Below are positions 31,325 through 40,745 of a stretch of 62,432 nucleotides of DNA, piece after piece. Position 1 is the first letter of the stretch. Each line of letters starts with the position of its first letter. The notes beneath the pieces were generated by a model. That model had not been told where the DNA came from and searched no databases. It saw nothing but the letters and a program-made list of their open reading frames with translations. Source of the DNA: Sinomonas mesophila (GTDB lineage: Bacteria > Actinomycetota > Actinomycetes > Actinomycetales > Micrococcaceae); assembly GCF_001999765.1 (NCBI RefSeq), contig NZ_MTIC01000028.1, forward strand, positions 1 through 62,432, read 5' to 3'. Both the position numbers and the translations under genes were made by a program.

Positions 31325-32332
31325 CTAGATACTGTCCTCGAAGCCGGGGTCGGTATCGAAGTCATAGTCAGGCAGCCGCTCCGGTTCTATGTCGAACCTT
31401 GCCGACGGAAGACCGACCTCAATTAGCTCGTCTGATCCCAACAGCTCTAGCCGACAGACGTTGCAAGCGAAGGCCTGTGGAGTGAAGACGACGTCCCAAT
31501 ACGTTCCGATAAAAACGGCTTCATACTGTCCCCCTCCCATGGGCTCCACGTCATAATCTGCTTGTTCGGTAGCTTCGACTTCGCCATAGAGACGAGCGCT
31601 CATGCCACATTCGGGGCAGGTCTGGAGTGCACCCCACAGGTGCCCGATTCCAAAGTCCCTCGGCTGGTAGTCCTCGCCCGTCTGCTTTTCGAGGCGGTCC
31701 GTCGCCTCCGCAAATCCGGTCTTGCCGAGCTGTTCTTCGAGTTCCGTCAGCCGTCGACGGGCCCTGGCGCGCTTGGCAGCCACCCTATAGCTGACTTCAC
31801 TGCGTTTCTCGTCCAGGAGCACTTCGACAGCCGAGGAGTGCTCGCCATAGAAGGCGCGTGGGTCCTCCCCAAGGCTCCGAAGAAGCTCGTGCGCGAGGGT
31901 GAGACAGTCGAGAAGTACATGGCGTGACTGTTCTGAGGTGCCAACATGCATTGCGCCGTTGCGTACATCGACCATGCGCCTGCGCCTCTTGGGTTCGAGC
32001 ATCGCGAAGTTACACACCTTCTCCAGTCTGCTCAAGAGGCCTGAAAGGCCTACGGTGCGCAGTTGAGGGCTGAGAAGGTCCGGCTTCGTGGCCAGGACGA
32101 GGAAAGACGCCTCAGCTGATTGGTCAAGGGGTGCTAGAAGAACAGGGTTCTTCTTCCAGAGCACTGCCTTGCCGAGGTGTTCTACGGCCAGCGGAGCCAA
32201 GACAGCCACCTTCGCGAAGTTGTCATTGCTCCACGCCTTTAGCGCCTCATCGCTCCATTGTCCTGCGGAAGCAATGAGGCTGCTGACGGGGTCTGGCGGC
32301 GTAGGCCGAGCAGAATCCGAAGCGGGAGACAT
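31325..32332 (-). CDS. HEPN-like protein with C-terminal zinc ribbon
   Basis: A 335-residue protein. The helical N-terminal domain contains LAPLAVEHLGKAVLW and VDVRNGAMHVG. The latter gives an R-x4-H pattern (Arg124, His129) typical of HEPN ribonucleases. A basic linker (about 180-200) leads to a C-terminal zinc-binding region with Cys239/Cys242 (CPEC) and Cys290/Cys293 (CNVC), and an acidic tail. HEPN proteins are frequent RNase effectors in anti-phage systems. Its position downstream of the methyltransferase/helicase pair on the same strand supports a defence role, which is inference. Confidence 0.6.
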   Translation of the reverse strand: MSPASDSARPTPPDPVSSLIASAGQWSDEALKAWSNDNFAKVAVLAPLAVEHLGKAVLWKKNPVLLAPLDQSAEASFLVLATKPDLLSPQLRTVGLSGLLSRLEKVCNFAMLEPKRRRRMVDVRNGAMHVGTSEQSRHVLLDCLTLAHELLRSLGEDPRAFYGEHSSAVEVLLDEKRSEVSYRVAAKRARARRRLTELEEQLGKTGFAEATDRLEKQTGEDYQPRDFGIGHLWGALQTCPECGMSARLYGEVEATEQADYDVEPMGGGQYEAVFIGTYWDVVFTPQAFACNVCRLELLGSDELIEVGLPSARFDIEPERLPDYDFDTDPGFEDSI

Positions 32333-32358
32333 GGCCGCAGTATCGCACCGGCAGGATC

Positions 32359-32587
32359 ATGCTCCGTTCGAACGCGCCGAACGGCTACGAGCTACAGCCG
32401 CTCGATCACGGCCGCGCCCCAGGAATTCGAGCCCCGCGAGGACGACGATAGAGACCTGCTGGAGGCAGTCGCCCGCGCGGCCGAGCACCTCAGGGAAGCC
32501 AGTGCTCTCGTTTACGAGCTGCACCGCTCCCTGGACCGCGCCCAGAGTGAGATTGGCCGCCAGAGCTACATCCGACACCCTGACTAG
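32359..32587 (+). pseudogene. Small helical protein gene with one frameshift
   Basis: Starting at ATG 32359 (GGCAGGA upstream) the frame encodes LRSNAPNGYELQPLDHG. Then the coding signal moves one base to EFEPREDDDRDLLEAVARAA, continuing to HRSLDRAQSEIGRQSYI before the stop at 32587. The shift coincides with a CCCC run near 32428; removing one C would restore a single frame of about 75 residues. It could be sequencing error or true decay. The 5' end faces the HEPN gene. Unrecognised family. Confidence 0.45.
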
Positions 32588-32671
32588 GCTGTCGGCCCCA
32601 CGTCGTAACTAGCCTTCCGTTCGGATTGAGGCCGTCCGATTTGATGGACTACCGGACGTCGGAACTTGTGT

Positions 32672-32872
32672 CTAGCGGAAGTCGTAATCCTCGTCCATGC
32701 CGCTTGAAAGCCATATATCCTCGGCGTCCGACTCGCTGAGATAGTTGCTCAGCGCACTGTCATCGCCGTCGTAGTGATCCTCACCGATTGTGCAACGGCA
32801 GTCCTCGCCGTAGAAGACGCCTGGTTCGTCATCTATCTCTGAGATCTTCTGATGCTTCGGCCCTGTGGGCAT
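32672..32872 (-). CDS. Small acidic hypothetical protein
   Basis: A 66-residue, very acidic protein (about 19 Asp/Glu) with two close cysteines in GEDCRCTIGEDH. AAGGTGAGG lies a few bases upstream of the ATG at 32872. It follows the methyltransferase gene by 133 bp on the same strand. Such small acidic proteins sometimes mimic DNA or act as regulators; nothing in the sequence settles this. Confidence 0.5.
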   Translation of the reverse strand: MPTGPKHQKISEIDDEPGVFYGEDCRCTIGEDHYDGDDSALSNYLSESDAEDIWLSSGMDEDYDFR

Positions 32873-33005
32873 CGGTCCTCACCTTCGTGATCTCGTTCGA
32901 TGTATGAACGCCGCGGAAGACTCGGGCATTCGGGGCGATTCGCCGTATGAATAGATTAAGGCGCGGCGGTGATCTGCCTTGGTTCTGACCGAGATCCCCG
33001 CCCCG

Positions 33006-35783
33006 TCAGGTGCGGCGCGATCGCCGTCCACGGGACGTGCCGGCCAGAAGTGGGGCGACAAGCTCCTGGTATCTGGCGAAGAGGACGTCTTGGCGCTGGA
33101 GCTCGGTCGACTGCTGAGGAGGAAGCCCGAAGAGACGGTCAACCTCGAGATCCAGTGCATGGTGGGCCGCGAGCAGTTCGGGGGAGATCGTACTCGGGTT
33201 GTACAGGCCGGCCAGAGAAGTCTCCGGTTGGAGTTCTCTCGCACGGAGGACGTCCTCGCCGGCGGAGATGATTCGCGCGCGGGTCTCTGGATCTGTGTGG
33301 GGGAGCGGGAAGGTGTTCCATGTTAGGAGCTTGTTGAACCGCAGGTCCGACTTGATACGTCCCCCGACCGTCCGCTGCCAGGTGATGAACATTGTCGAGG
33401 AGATGATGGCGAACATGAACCCATCGGGATCTGCGGTGATGAAGTTGGCATCGCTGGCTATGGTCTCCGGACCGAACCGTGCCGTGAGGAAATAGGGCCG
33501 CAATTCCGAGGCGTGGCGAGGGATGCACAGGTACGAGGTATTCGGTTGTGCGATCTGGCGGAACAAGTGTGCCGTCGAAGAGGCATCGCGGGTCGATTCT
33601 GCTCTACTTGCGGCACGGAACTCCTCGACGCCCCTGATCCGTTCATCCAGCAGCCTGCTTCTTGCCCGGTCCTGGTCAGTGAGTTCTGTGAGCCATAGGC
33701 AGTATCGTTCGGCGCCGTGGAGGAGCTCCCGCGCACCGACATACCTGCGGACGTATTTCGCCGCCACAGGGTCGGACATGAACTTCCCGTAATCCTCAGG
33801 CTCGATGATGAAGTTGCCACCGTCAGTTGGCTTGTTCCCATAAGCCACCTCACCCAGCTGCGGATTGAGCGGCCTTGTACTTGGGTGAACGATGACGGAC
33901 GGGCCGTCCGTGAGGTATGGGGTGATGTTGCCTACCAGACGCTCGACTGGGGAGGAGGACTGATTCGGGTAGTCAAAGAGTCGGGCCTTCCCCTCGCTCT
34001 TGGAGAATCCGATGATGACGCAGTGCACGGCGGCCTGTCCTGCCGCTTCCGATGTCCATGGGAATGTGCGGTGGGCGAATTTGATCCTCCAGCCTCCGTC
34101 GAAGATTGCCTGGAACAGCGGCGCGACAGCCTCACCTTGAGTGATGGAGTTTGTTGTCACGAAGGCCCATCGGGCATTGCAGGAGCGGAAGTAATCCAGT
34201 GCCTTGGCGTGCCATCCGGTCACGTAGTCGAGCGTTCCGTGATATCGGGCGCCCCAAACTCTGGTGAGCTCATCTGTCTGGTCCGCAGACCGAAGAGAGA
34301 TGCCGAGGAACGGGGGGTTGCCCGCGACGATCGTGTCCTCGCTGGCAGGGCATAGCTCTGCCCAGTCGGTCTCGAGGGCGCTGACTCCGCTGACGATGGT
34401 GGCCTGCTCCTGGATGGGCAGCCGGTCAGGTGCCCAGCCCAGCCGTTCGGTGAGCTTCAGGTCGCACTGACGGTCGATGAGGAACATGGCGGTCTCAGCG
34501 ATGCGTGCTGGCCACTCGTCGATCTCAATGCCATAGAAGTGGTCTAGCGTGACCTTCAGCCCGACGTTGGCCAGCAGCATGGCGCCATCGCCTGTGATCT
34601 CCTGCAGTCGCTCCATGATGGCAAGCTCGAGGCCCCGGAGTTCGCGGTAGGCGACGATGATGAAGTTCCCACACCCGCACGCGGGGTCCATGTAGCGGAT
34701 CTGGCCGAGCTTCTCGCGGAGCTTGCGAAGTCGATCGGCCTCATACTTGCCCAAGGTCCTGACGTGCTCGAACTCTGCTCGGAGCTCATCGAGGAAGAGC
34801 GGGTTGAGGGTCTTGAGGATGTTGTCCTCGGAGGTGTAGTGCTCCCCGAGCTCGCGTCGGGTCTGCGCGTCGCGCACTGACTGGAACATTGACCCGAAGA
34901 TTGCGGGGCTGACCTTCGCCCAGTCGCGCTCGCAGGCTTCGAGGATGACGGTGCGGAAATCGGCGTTGATGGCGGGGAGGGTGAAGTGTTCGCGGAAGAT
35001 GCCGCCGTTGACGTAGCGGAAGCCAGCGAAGGCTTCTGGGGCGCCCTCACGTTCGGCTGGCGGGGTATCGAGGTATTCGAACAGGCTGGTGAGCTGGGCG
35101 CCGATGTCGGATCCGTCTGATGCAGTGTGGCTGTGGATGAAGTCGCGGAAGAGGTCGGTCTGCCACATGTCGGTGTCGTCGCCGAACATGAGGAAGAGGA
35201 TCCGGGCGAGGGTGACGGAGATCTGGTGGTCGCGTGTCCTAGCGTTGAATCCGGCCGGGTAGGCCTTCTCGATGGCGGTGTACATGCGGGCCATGAGCTT
35301 TGAGGCCTGTTTGGTCTCGTTCTGGGCTTCGACGTCGAAGGCCGTGCGTACTTTGGCCAGAACTGTGTTGGGGTCGAGGGCGGTGTCGGCGGGTAGGCGG
35401 ATGGCTTCCAGCCGGTCAGCGAATTTGGGGTTTGGGGTCCCTGTGCGGTGGCGGTGTCGGGCGGGCCGGACGGTGATGGTGTGGTTCCTGCCGCGGACGG
35501 GCCACCGCCATACCTGCTCAGTGTCGTCATGGAAGATCACGATCCGGTCGGTGGTGGTCTTGGCGATGAGCTGGTCGAGCTCGGCTTCGAGTTTCGCTCC
35601 GGGGTTCTGGTCGCATACCCAGACGCGCAGTCCCTTGTAGGAGGAGATGTTGATCGCGGTGAGTGTGACGGCGTCCTCGGTGTAGGTGACCGGGGCGTGG
35701 TCGGGACGGTTCCAGTTGAGGTCTTGGAGGAACAGCCTGGCGTAGTCGTGCTGCTCGGCGCGGGTCAGGAGGGTTTGGGTCAT
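33006..35783 (-). CDS. MmeI/Eco57I-like adenine-specific DNA methyltransferase
   Basis: A 925-residue protein. The N-terminal region (1-110) holds DRIVIFHDDTEQVWRWPV, as in type IIG/ISP-like restriction-modification proteins. A helical spacer follows, then the methyltransferase with SAM motif I DPACGCGNF near 363 and catalytic NPPF near 491. The C-terminal half should be the target-recognition and tail domains. The gene starts inside the stop of the PLD-helicase (ATGA), so both are co-translated. It probably methylates adenine in a defined site to mark self DNA. No clear PD-ExK nuclease motif is seen; cutting may reside in the partner. Confidence 0.85.
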   Translation of the reverse strand: MTQTLLTRAEQHDYARLFLQDLNWNRPDHAPVTYTEDAVTLTAINISSYKGLRVWVCDQNPGAKLEAELDQLIAKTTTDRIVIFHDDTEQVWRWPVRGRNHTITVRPARHRHRTGTPNPKFADRLEAIRLPADTALDPNTVLAKVRTAFDVEAQNETKQASKLMARMYTAIEKAYPAGFNARTRDHQISVTLARILFLMFGDDTDMWQTDLFRDFIHSHTASDGSDIGAQLTSLFEYLDTPPAEREGAPEAFAGFRYVNGGIFREHFTLPAINADFRTVILEACERDWAKVSPAIFGSMFQSVRDAQTRRELGEHYTSEDNILKTLNPLFLDELRAEFEHVRTLGKYEADRLRKLREKLGQIRYMDPACGCGNFIIVAYRELRGLELAIMERLQEITGDGAMLLANVGLKVTLDHFYGIEIDEWPARIAETAMFLIDRQCDLKLTERLGWAPDRLPIQEQATIVSGVSALETDWAELCPASEDTIVAGNPPFLGISLRSADQTDELTRVWGARYHGTLDYVTGWHAKALDYFRSCNARWAFVTTNSITQGEAVAPLFQAIFDGGWRIKFAHRTFPWTSEAAGQAAVHCVIIGFSKSEGKARLFDYPNQSSSPVERLVGNITPYLTDGPSVIVHPSTRPLNPQLGEVAYGNKPTDGGNFIIEPEDYGKFMSDPVAAKYVRRYVGARELLHGAERYCLWLTELTDQDRARSRLLDERIRGVEEFRAASRAESTRDASSTAHLFRQIAQPNTSYLCIPRHASELRPYFLTARFGPETIASDANFITADPDGFMFAIISSTMFITWQRTVGGRIKSDLRFNKLLTWNTFPLPHTDPETRARIISAGEDVLRARELQPETSLAGLYNPSTISPELLAAHHALDLEVDRLFGLPPQQSTELQRQDVLFARYQELVAPLLAGTSRGRRSRRT

Positions 35784-38700
35784 GCTTCTCGCACTCCTAG
35801 TGAGCAGACGATCTTGAGAGCGTCGGTATCGGTGGACCTGATGGTGAGACGGTCTTCAGTGTGCAGCTGCGCGACGAGGTCAGCCAGGTCGTCGAGGCTG
35901 TAGCGGTTGCGGCGTGCCTGGCCGAGGCGCATCGTGGCGTGTTCGGTGAGGGGCCGTTCGTGGAGCGCGGCCAGAGCATCCGTTGCCTTGGCGCCGAAGA
36001 CGGTTCCGCCGAGGCGTTCCCAGACCCATTTGCGGACTCCCTTGAGGTTTCCCGCGGCGAGTGCCTCTGGTTTGAGGGGACCCTGGACGAGGGCTCTTTC
36101 TCGATCGAAATGGTCTTCCCGCTGGGGGGCCGTCGGCGTTTCCGGTTCGGCGCGGAAGATGCGGAGCGCTTCGAGGGGCGTGAGCAGTTGGGATGTGCTC
36201 GCCCCCTCCGATGTTGTCGTCGACGTGGCGAAGGCGTCGACACCGGAGGCGGTGGAGACGTAACAGGTGACGCTGCTCTGTTGCTCGTGAAGGTATTGGT
36301 GCCGGGTGCTATGGACCATGTCCTGCAGTTGGAGCACCTTGGCTGCGGTCCTGGGGTGCTGCTGTTGGGCGTTGGTCCAGACGAGCCAGGCTTCGCTGAC
36401 GGCGTCCGCTTCGCCTTCTGTTTCGTCTGTGTCGTCGGTGACGCGGCCGTTGTAGAAGTCGTCGAGGATCTTGATCTCCTGCTCGCCTCCGAAGAATTGC
36501 TCGTCGGAGCCGAACGCCTCGGCGGCTGCGCCGAGGCGTGTCTTGATGCGCTGCCGGAGGCGGATCTGCTGTTCGATCTTCTCGTGCGTGATGAGGTAGA
36601 TGTGGACGGTGTCGGACTTCTGGCCGATGCGGTCGACGCGGCCGGCACGCTGAATGATGCGGATGATCGCCCAGGGCAGGTCGTAATTGACGATGATGTG
36701 CGAGTCTTGGAGGTTCTGGCCCTCTGAGAGGACGTCGGTCGCAACCAGGACGTCGATGGGGTCTGCAAGTGCTTCTGGATCGGGGGCTTCGTGGCCAGGG
36801 AGGACGTTCGACTCCGGGGAGAATCGACGGGCAATCGCCGCGGCATCGGTTTGCCCAGAGGCCAGGCCGACGTTCTCGATGCCGGCTTCTTTCAGGGCGG
36901 CAGCGACGTAGTCAGCGGTATCCACGTACTCGCTAAAGATCAGGACCTTCTCCCCTGAATGTTCAGTTTTCAGGAGGTCGACGAGGGCGTTGATCTTGGA
37001 GTCGCGTGTCGAGTCCCAGCTGCCGAATCGCTCGAGCAGCATCGTGATGGTCTGGTTGTCCTTGGCCAAGTCGTAGCGGAGAGTTGGCTTGAAGACAGTG
37101 CTGTTGACCCACTTGGTCTTCTCTGGAAGCGAGGCTTCGAGAGTCTTGTACCGGGTCTCCAGGGTGCCATACAGGTCGTCGTCGCTCTCGACGTCCTCGT
37201 CGCTGACGGCAATCTGCCGATCGGTGAGGGTGCCGAGGGGGATGGGCAGCTTGTTGTCGATGGCGTGGAGGAAGAGCTCATTGCGTGCTCGTTGGCGCTG
37301 AAGCGACAGGATGAATGAATGGCCGGAGGAGGAGAGACGTTTGAACAGGCCGACTCGGACGAATCCGCTGACGTTGCCGCGGCCGGAGCGGATGTCATCA
37401 AGATTCTTGGTGTCGGTCGGTGTGTGCTGGGCCCGGGGGTTGTCGTAGTCAGCGAGCCGGTAGCGGGGGAGCGAAAGGTCCCTGATGGCATCGAGGGTGA
37501 TGTCGTCTTCCATCAGCTTCGCGGGATCATCGTCCGTGAAGGCGTGGCTGAGCGGCGTGGCTATCCGAGTCGGGAAGGTGAATCGCGCACCGTTGGCGTA
37601 CTCGAGGTACTCGCGCTCAATGGGTGTCCCGTCCGGTCCAGGGACCGTCTCCTTCTTGGCGGTGCGCTTGATGAACGATCTGGTTCGACGCACGAGGTGA
37701 TCGCTCATGAGCCGCTTCCAGTCCTCGGGCTCCTCTGAGCGGCGGAATGCAGTGAGGGTGTTGATCTTCCCGTCGACCTTGGCGATCAGGCTCAGGTCTG
37801 ACCTCAGCGCTGCGGTCGGGATGATGCCAAGGTCCTCATCCTCATCGATATACAGCCCGATCTGGTTGGCGACGTCGGTGAACGCCAGGTTGTAGGGGGT
37901 GGCGGTCAGGAGCAGGACTTTGGAGCCGTTGGCCCTGATGTACTGGTGGATGGCGTCGTAGACCACCGTGCCGTTGTTGCGCAGGTTGTGCGACTCATCG
38001 CAGATGACGAGGTTGAACCTCTTGAGCTCCGGGAGCTCTTGGGCTGCCATCGAATAGCGGATGACCCGGCCGTTGATGTCGTATGCCTCGAGATGGTCCG
38101 CCCACATCTTCTCGAGGTTCTTCGGACAAAGCACGAGAGTTGAGTAGTCCTCGGCCGCCTGCAGCATTAGCGCGGTCGCCACAGCGGTGAGGGTTTTGCC
38201 AAGGCCGACGACATCGCCCAGCATCGTTCCTCCGCGCCGGACGATCCGGCGCGAAAGCGTGCGAACAGCACTCTCCTGATAGTCCAGGAGCAGCGAGCTC
38301 ATCGACTTCGGCAGCACATACCCCATGCCATCACGAGCGTCCTGAGCCAGCGAATGGCAGACCTTCAGATACACCTCGAAGGGCGTGGGCTGCTCCTCGT
38401 CAGCCCAGGACTCTCCGATCAGGCCGATGATCTCCTCGGTGATGTCCAGCGAATACGGGTCATCCCACCGTTCGTCGAACCAAGTCGCGAGCTTCCCCGT
38501 GGCATCGGAATCCTGCACATCGATATTCAGCTCCAAGTTCCGATGCAGGCCCGCACCAGTCAGATTTGACGATCCCACATAGGCCCACCGCGACCCATGC
38601 CTCTTCTCGGGTGCATGGAAGATGTACGTCTTCCCATGCAGCGGCTTCTCAGTGAAGACCCTCATCTGCACGACCCCATCGTGGAGTTGCCTCTTGAGCG

Positions 38701-39082
38701 TCTGGAGTGTTCGCTGCCCGTCGGGGGTGCCGAGCCCACGCATCAACTGGGTACGAAGATGGCTGACCAGCTGGTCACGGCGCTCGCGGGCGCGTTCCCG
38801 ATCATGGATGTCCGCCCCGTAGGCTGGCGGCTGGACTTGCTCCTGCAGTTGATCCAGCAGCTGCTCGGAATCCGAGGGGGCAACCATGCCGACAAGCACT
38901 CGGGCGGAAGGTCGTCCGCCGGCACCACTTGGCTTTGCGTCGAGGATGTCTGCGAATGCCGACCACCCTCGCAAATCCAAATAGCCTGTTGCTACATCGA
39001 CCGTATCGAAGTCCTTGAGGGACTCCCTGAGAGCAAGACCTAGGCGCGTGGTGTCTGTGAGGTTGTCGAAAAGGTTCGGCAC
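35780..39082 (-). CDS. PLD nuclease-SNF2 helicase fusion
   Basis: An 1100-residue protein. The N-terminal phospholipase D-type nuclease domain has the HKD motif HGK at 149-151 followed by VGSSNLTGAG (169-178). An SF2/SNF2 ATPase follows with VVGLGKT (291-297), DESH (362-365) and TATP (393-396). The C-lobe carries VLIFSEYVDTADY and QRAGRVDRIGQ near 820. The last 200 residues are unassigned. GTG at 39082 has CAGGAGAG upstream. Co-translation with the MmeI-like methyltransferase suggests a restriction system in which this protein translocates on and cleaves unmethylated DNA. Confidence 0.87.
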   Translation of the reverse strand: MPNLFDNLTDTTRLGLALRESLKDFDTVDVATGYLDLRGWSAFADILDAKPSGAGGRPSARVLVGMVAPSDSEQLLDQLQEQVQPPAYGADIHDRERARERRDQLVSHLRTQLMRGLGTPDGQRTLQTLKRQLHDGVVQMRVFTEKPLHGKTYIFHAPEKRHGSRWAYVGSSNLTGAGLHRNLELNIDVQDSDATGKLATWFDERWDDPYSLDITEEIIGLIGESWADEEQPTPFEVYLKVCHSLAQDARDGMGYVLPKSMSSLLLDYQESAVRTLSRRIVRRGGTMLGDVVGLGKTLTAVATALMLQAAEDYSTLVLCPKNLEKMWADHLEAYDINGRVIRYSMAAQELPELKRFNLVICDESHNLRNNGTVVYDAIHQYIRANGSKVLLLTATPYNLAFTDVANQIGLYIDEDEDLGIIPTAALRSDLSLIAKVDGKINTLTAFRRSEEPEDWKRLMSDHLVRRTRSFIKRTAKKETVPGPDGTPIEREYLEYANGARFTFPTRIATPLSHAFTDDDPAKLMEDDITLDAIRDLSLPRYRLADYDNPRAQHTPTDTKNLDDIRSGRGNVSGFVRVGLFKRLSSSGHSFILSLQRQRARNELFLHAIDNKLPIPLGTLTDRQIAVSDEDVESDDDLYGTLETRYKTLEASLPEKTKWVNSTVFKPTLRYDLAKDNQTITMLLERFGSWDSTRDSKINALVDLLKTEHSGEKVLIFSEYVDTADYVAAALKEAGIENVGLASGQTDAAAIARRFSPESNVLPGHEAPDPEALADPIDVLVATDVLSEGQNLQDSHIIVNYDLPWAIIRIIQRAGRVDRIGQKSDTVHIYLITHEKIEQQIRLRQRIKTRLGAAAEAFGSDEQFFGGEQEIKILDDFYNGRVTDDTDETEGEADAVSEAWLVWTNAQQQHPRTAAKVLQLQDMVHSTRHQYLHEQQSSVTCYVSTASGVDAFATSTTTSEGASTSQLLTPLEALRIFRAEPETPTAPQREDHFDRERALVQGPLKPEALAAGNLKGVRKWVWERLGGTVFGAKATDALAALHERPLTEHATMRLGQARRNRYSLDDLADLVAQLHTEDRLTIRSTDTDALKIVCSLGVREA

Positions 39083-39275
39083 GAATCAGATTCTCTCCTG
39101 CGGAATGCTGCGATGGCAGGATGTCGCGAACAGAATTGCCGAACGTGGACCAAGGCGGGGGTTGGACGGCCAGGAAGCCGGAGCATTCTCGTCTGTGGCG
39201 TGTCCGGATCTCTATGTCGCCGATGTGTGTTGAGCGGGACGAATGGGCACCCGGGCAGCATCGGTATACGGGGGG

Positions 39276-39524
39276 CTAGTCGGTGCTGTCCTCTTTTGCT
39301 TCGTCGTCACCGGAAGGCACCGGGTCGCTCTCCATGAGCCGCTCACGGTGCTTGGCCGTCAAGGCCTTCTTCACCTTCGGGTACCCCCAGGCCGTCAGGG
39401 CAACGACACCGCTGACACCGAATCCCACGACCACGCCGACCACGGTCCCCTCGCTGAACCCGGTGTTGTACCCGTCCTCAGATCCTCGGTGATAGCCAGC
39501 GCCATATACAGAACTTCCCGCCAT
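39276..39524 (-). CDS. Small single-pass membrane protein
   Basis: An 82-residue protein with a Gly/Tyr-rich N-terminus (SSVYGAGYHRGSEDGYNTG), one membrane helix (VVGVVVGFGVSGVVALTAW), and a charged C-terminal tail. AAGGAG precedes ATG 39524. It is the last gene of the minus-strand conjugation cluster, 108 bp after the coiled-coil gene. Role unknown. Confidence 0.6.
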   Translation of the reverse strand: MAGSSVYGAGYHRGSEDGYNTGFSEGTVVGVVVGFGVSGVVALTAWGYPKVKKALTAKHRERLMESDPVPSGDDEAKEDSTD

Positions 39525-39632
39525 GCCCCGCTCCTTGCTGCTTTCTCGGCTCGGCATGAGCCTATCTGGCACCCCGCCCAGAGCAGGGCGGGGTGTTGCG
39601 CGCGATCAGAATGCAGACGTCGCCCACGCGCT

Positions 39633-40745
39633 TCAGCGGCTTCCCTTCGTCAGCGGGGCCTTGCGGCCAACGCTGTTGTTGGTGCGTGCCTCCGGGGCGT
39701 TGCGCGGGGCCGCAGCCACGGCCTGACGGGGATGGGTGCCTTGGCTGACGTCGGCCAGCACCCGGGCCTCCACGGCAGCCCTGTCGGCCAAGCCCTGCAA
39801 GGATGAGGCAAACTCCTCGCGGCGTTCTGCCGTATCCCATTCATTGTCAGCCAGGGTCTCTTCACGTTGCTGCTGCTCTGTGGGACGTGCGAGGTCCTCA
39901 GCTGAGGGTCCATCCGGGGTTTGCGTCTGGGCCCATTCCTGAGCTCGGCCCATTGCGCGGTCGCCATCGAAGTGGTGCCAGGTCGCGGCAGTGGAGGCGG
40001 CCTGGACCGCCGCGGGCGTGTTCGGCTGGGTGAGCTGTCCGGTCTCGGTCTTCCAGCGCTGGATCAGCTCGCGATCGTCCGCCTTGGTGGACTCCACGCT
40101 GTCGGCGTAGGCGCGGGCGAGGTCCCACTGGTTGAACCAGTCCGGGTGATTCTCTTTGGCCCATGCCTTCGCGGCGTCGAGTTCGTTGGCCGCATCATTG
40201 GCCTGCTGGGCTTCGGGGCGGGCCAGCCAGGCGCTGACGAGGGCGACGTTGAGCCGGTCGCGTTCTTCGGGCGTGCGGGCCTGGGCCATTTCGCGGGTCC
40301 AGGCCTCGTCCATGAACGGGTCGTGCTCGGCCACCCACGCGCGGGAGCGCAGCAGGTCATCGACCCGCTCCGGCATCGACGGCGTGACGTGCACTCCACG
40401 CGCGGCCAGCTGCTCGTCCATCTGCCGCAGGGTCTCCGCCATCTCGGCGTCCTCGCCCGCCCAGGACGCGGCGGTCTTGTACGCGGCGGCGACCCGCTCC
40501 GGATCGGCCCGGGCCCACCAAGAGTCGGAGCCGACACCGGCGAGCGAGGACCGGGCGGCCCCGCGTTCGGCCTCGAAGCGGGCGGCGAGCTCTCGGGCCT
40601 GCCGCTCGGATTCCGCGCGTGCCTTCGCGAGGTGTTCCTGCCGGGCCCGAGCGGCGATCTCCCCGAGCCGGGCGGCGACCATGAGCGCCTGGCGCAGCAT
40701 GTCGTCGACGATCTCGCCCACGCCGTCTGAGTGGTGGGTGCTCAT
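39633..40745 (-). CDS. Coiled-coil conjugation-cluster protein
   Basis: A 370-residue, mostly helical cytosolic protein. The first 60 residues are an Ala/Arg/Glu coiled coil (ARLGEIAARARQEHLAKARA). The middle has recurring Trp residues in short helical repeats, and the tail is basic and low-complexity. It overlaps the DUF4913 gene by ATGA, so it belongs to the transfer operon. No catalytic motif is recognised. Confidence 0.65.
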   Translation of the reverse strand: MSTHHSDGVGEIVDDMLRQALMVAARLGEIAARARQEHLAKARAESERQARELAARFEAERGAARSSLAGVGSDSWWARADPERVAAAYKTAASWAGEDAEMAETLRQMDEQLAARGVHVTPSMPERVDDLLRSRAWVAEHDPFMDEAWTREMAQARTPEERDRLNVALVSAWLARPEAQQANDAANELDAAKAWAKENHPDWFNQWDLARAYADSVESTKADDRELIQRWKTETGQLTQPNTPAAVQAASTAATWHHFDGDRAMGRAQEWAQTQTPDGPSAEDLARPTEQQQREETLADNEWDTAERREEFASSLQGLADRAAVEARVLADVSQGTHPRQAVAAAPRNAPEARTNNSVGRKAPLTKGSR

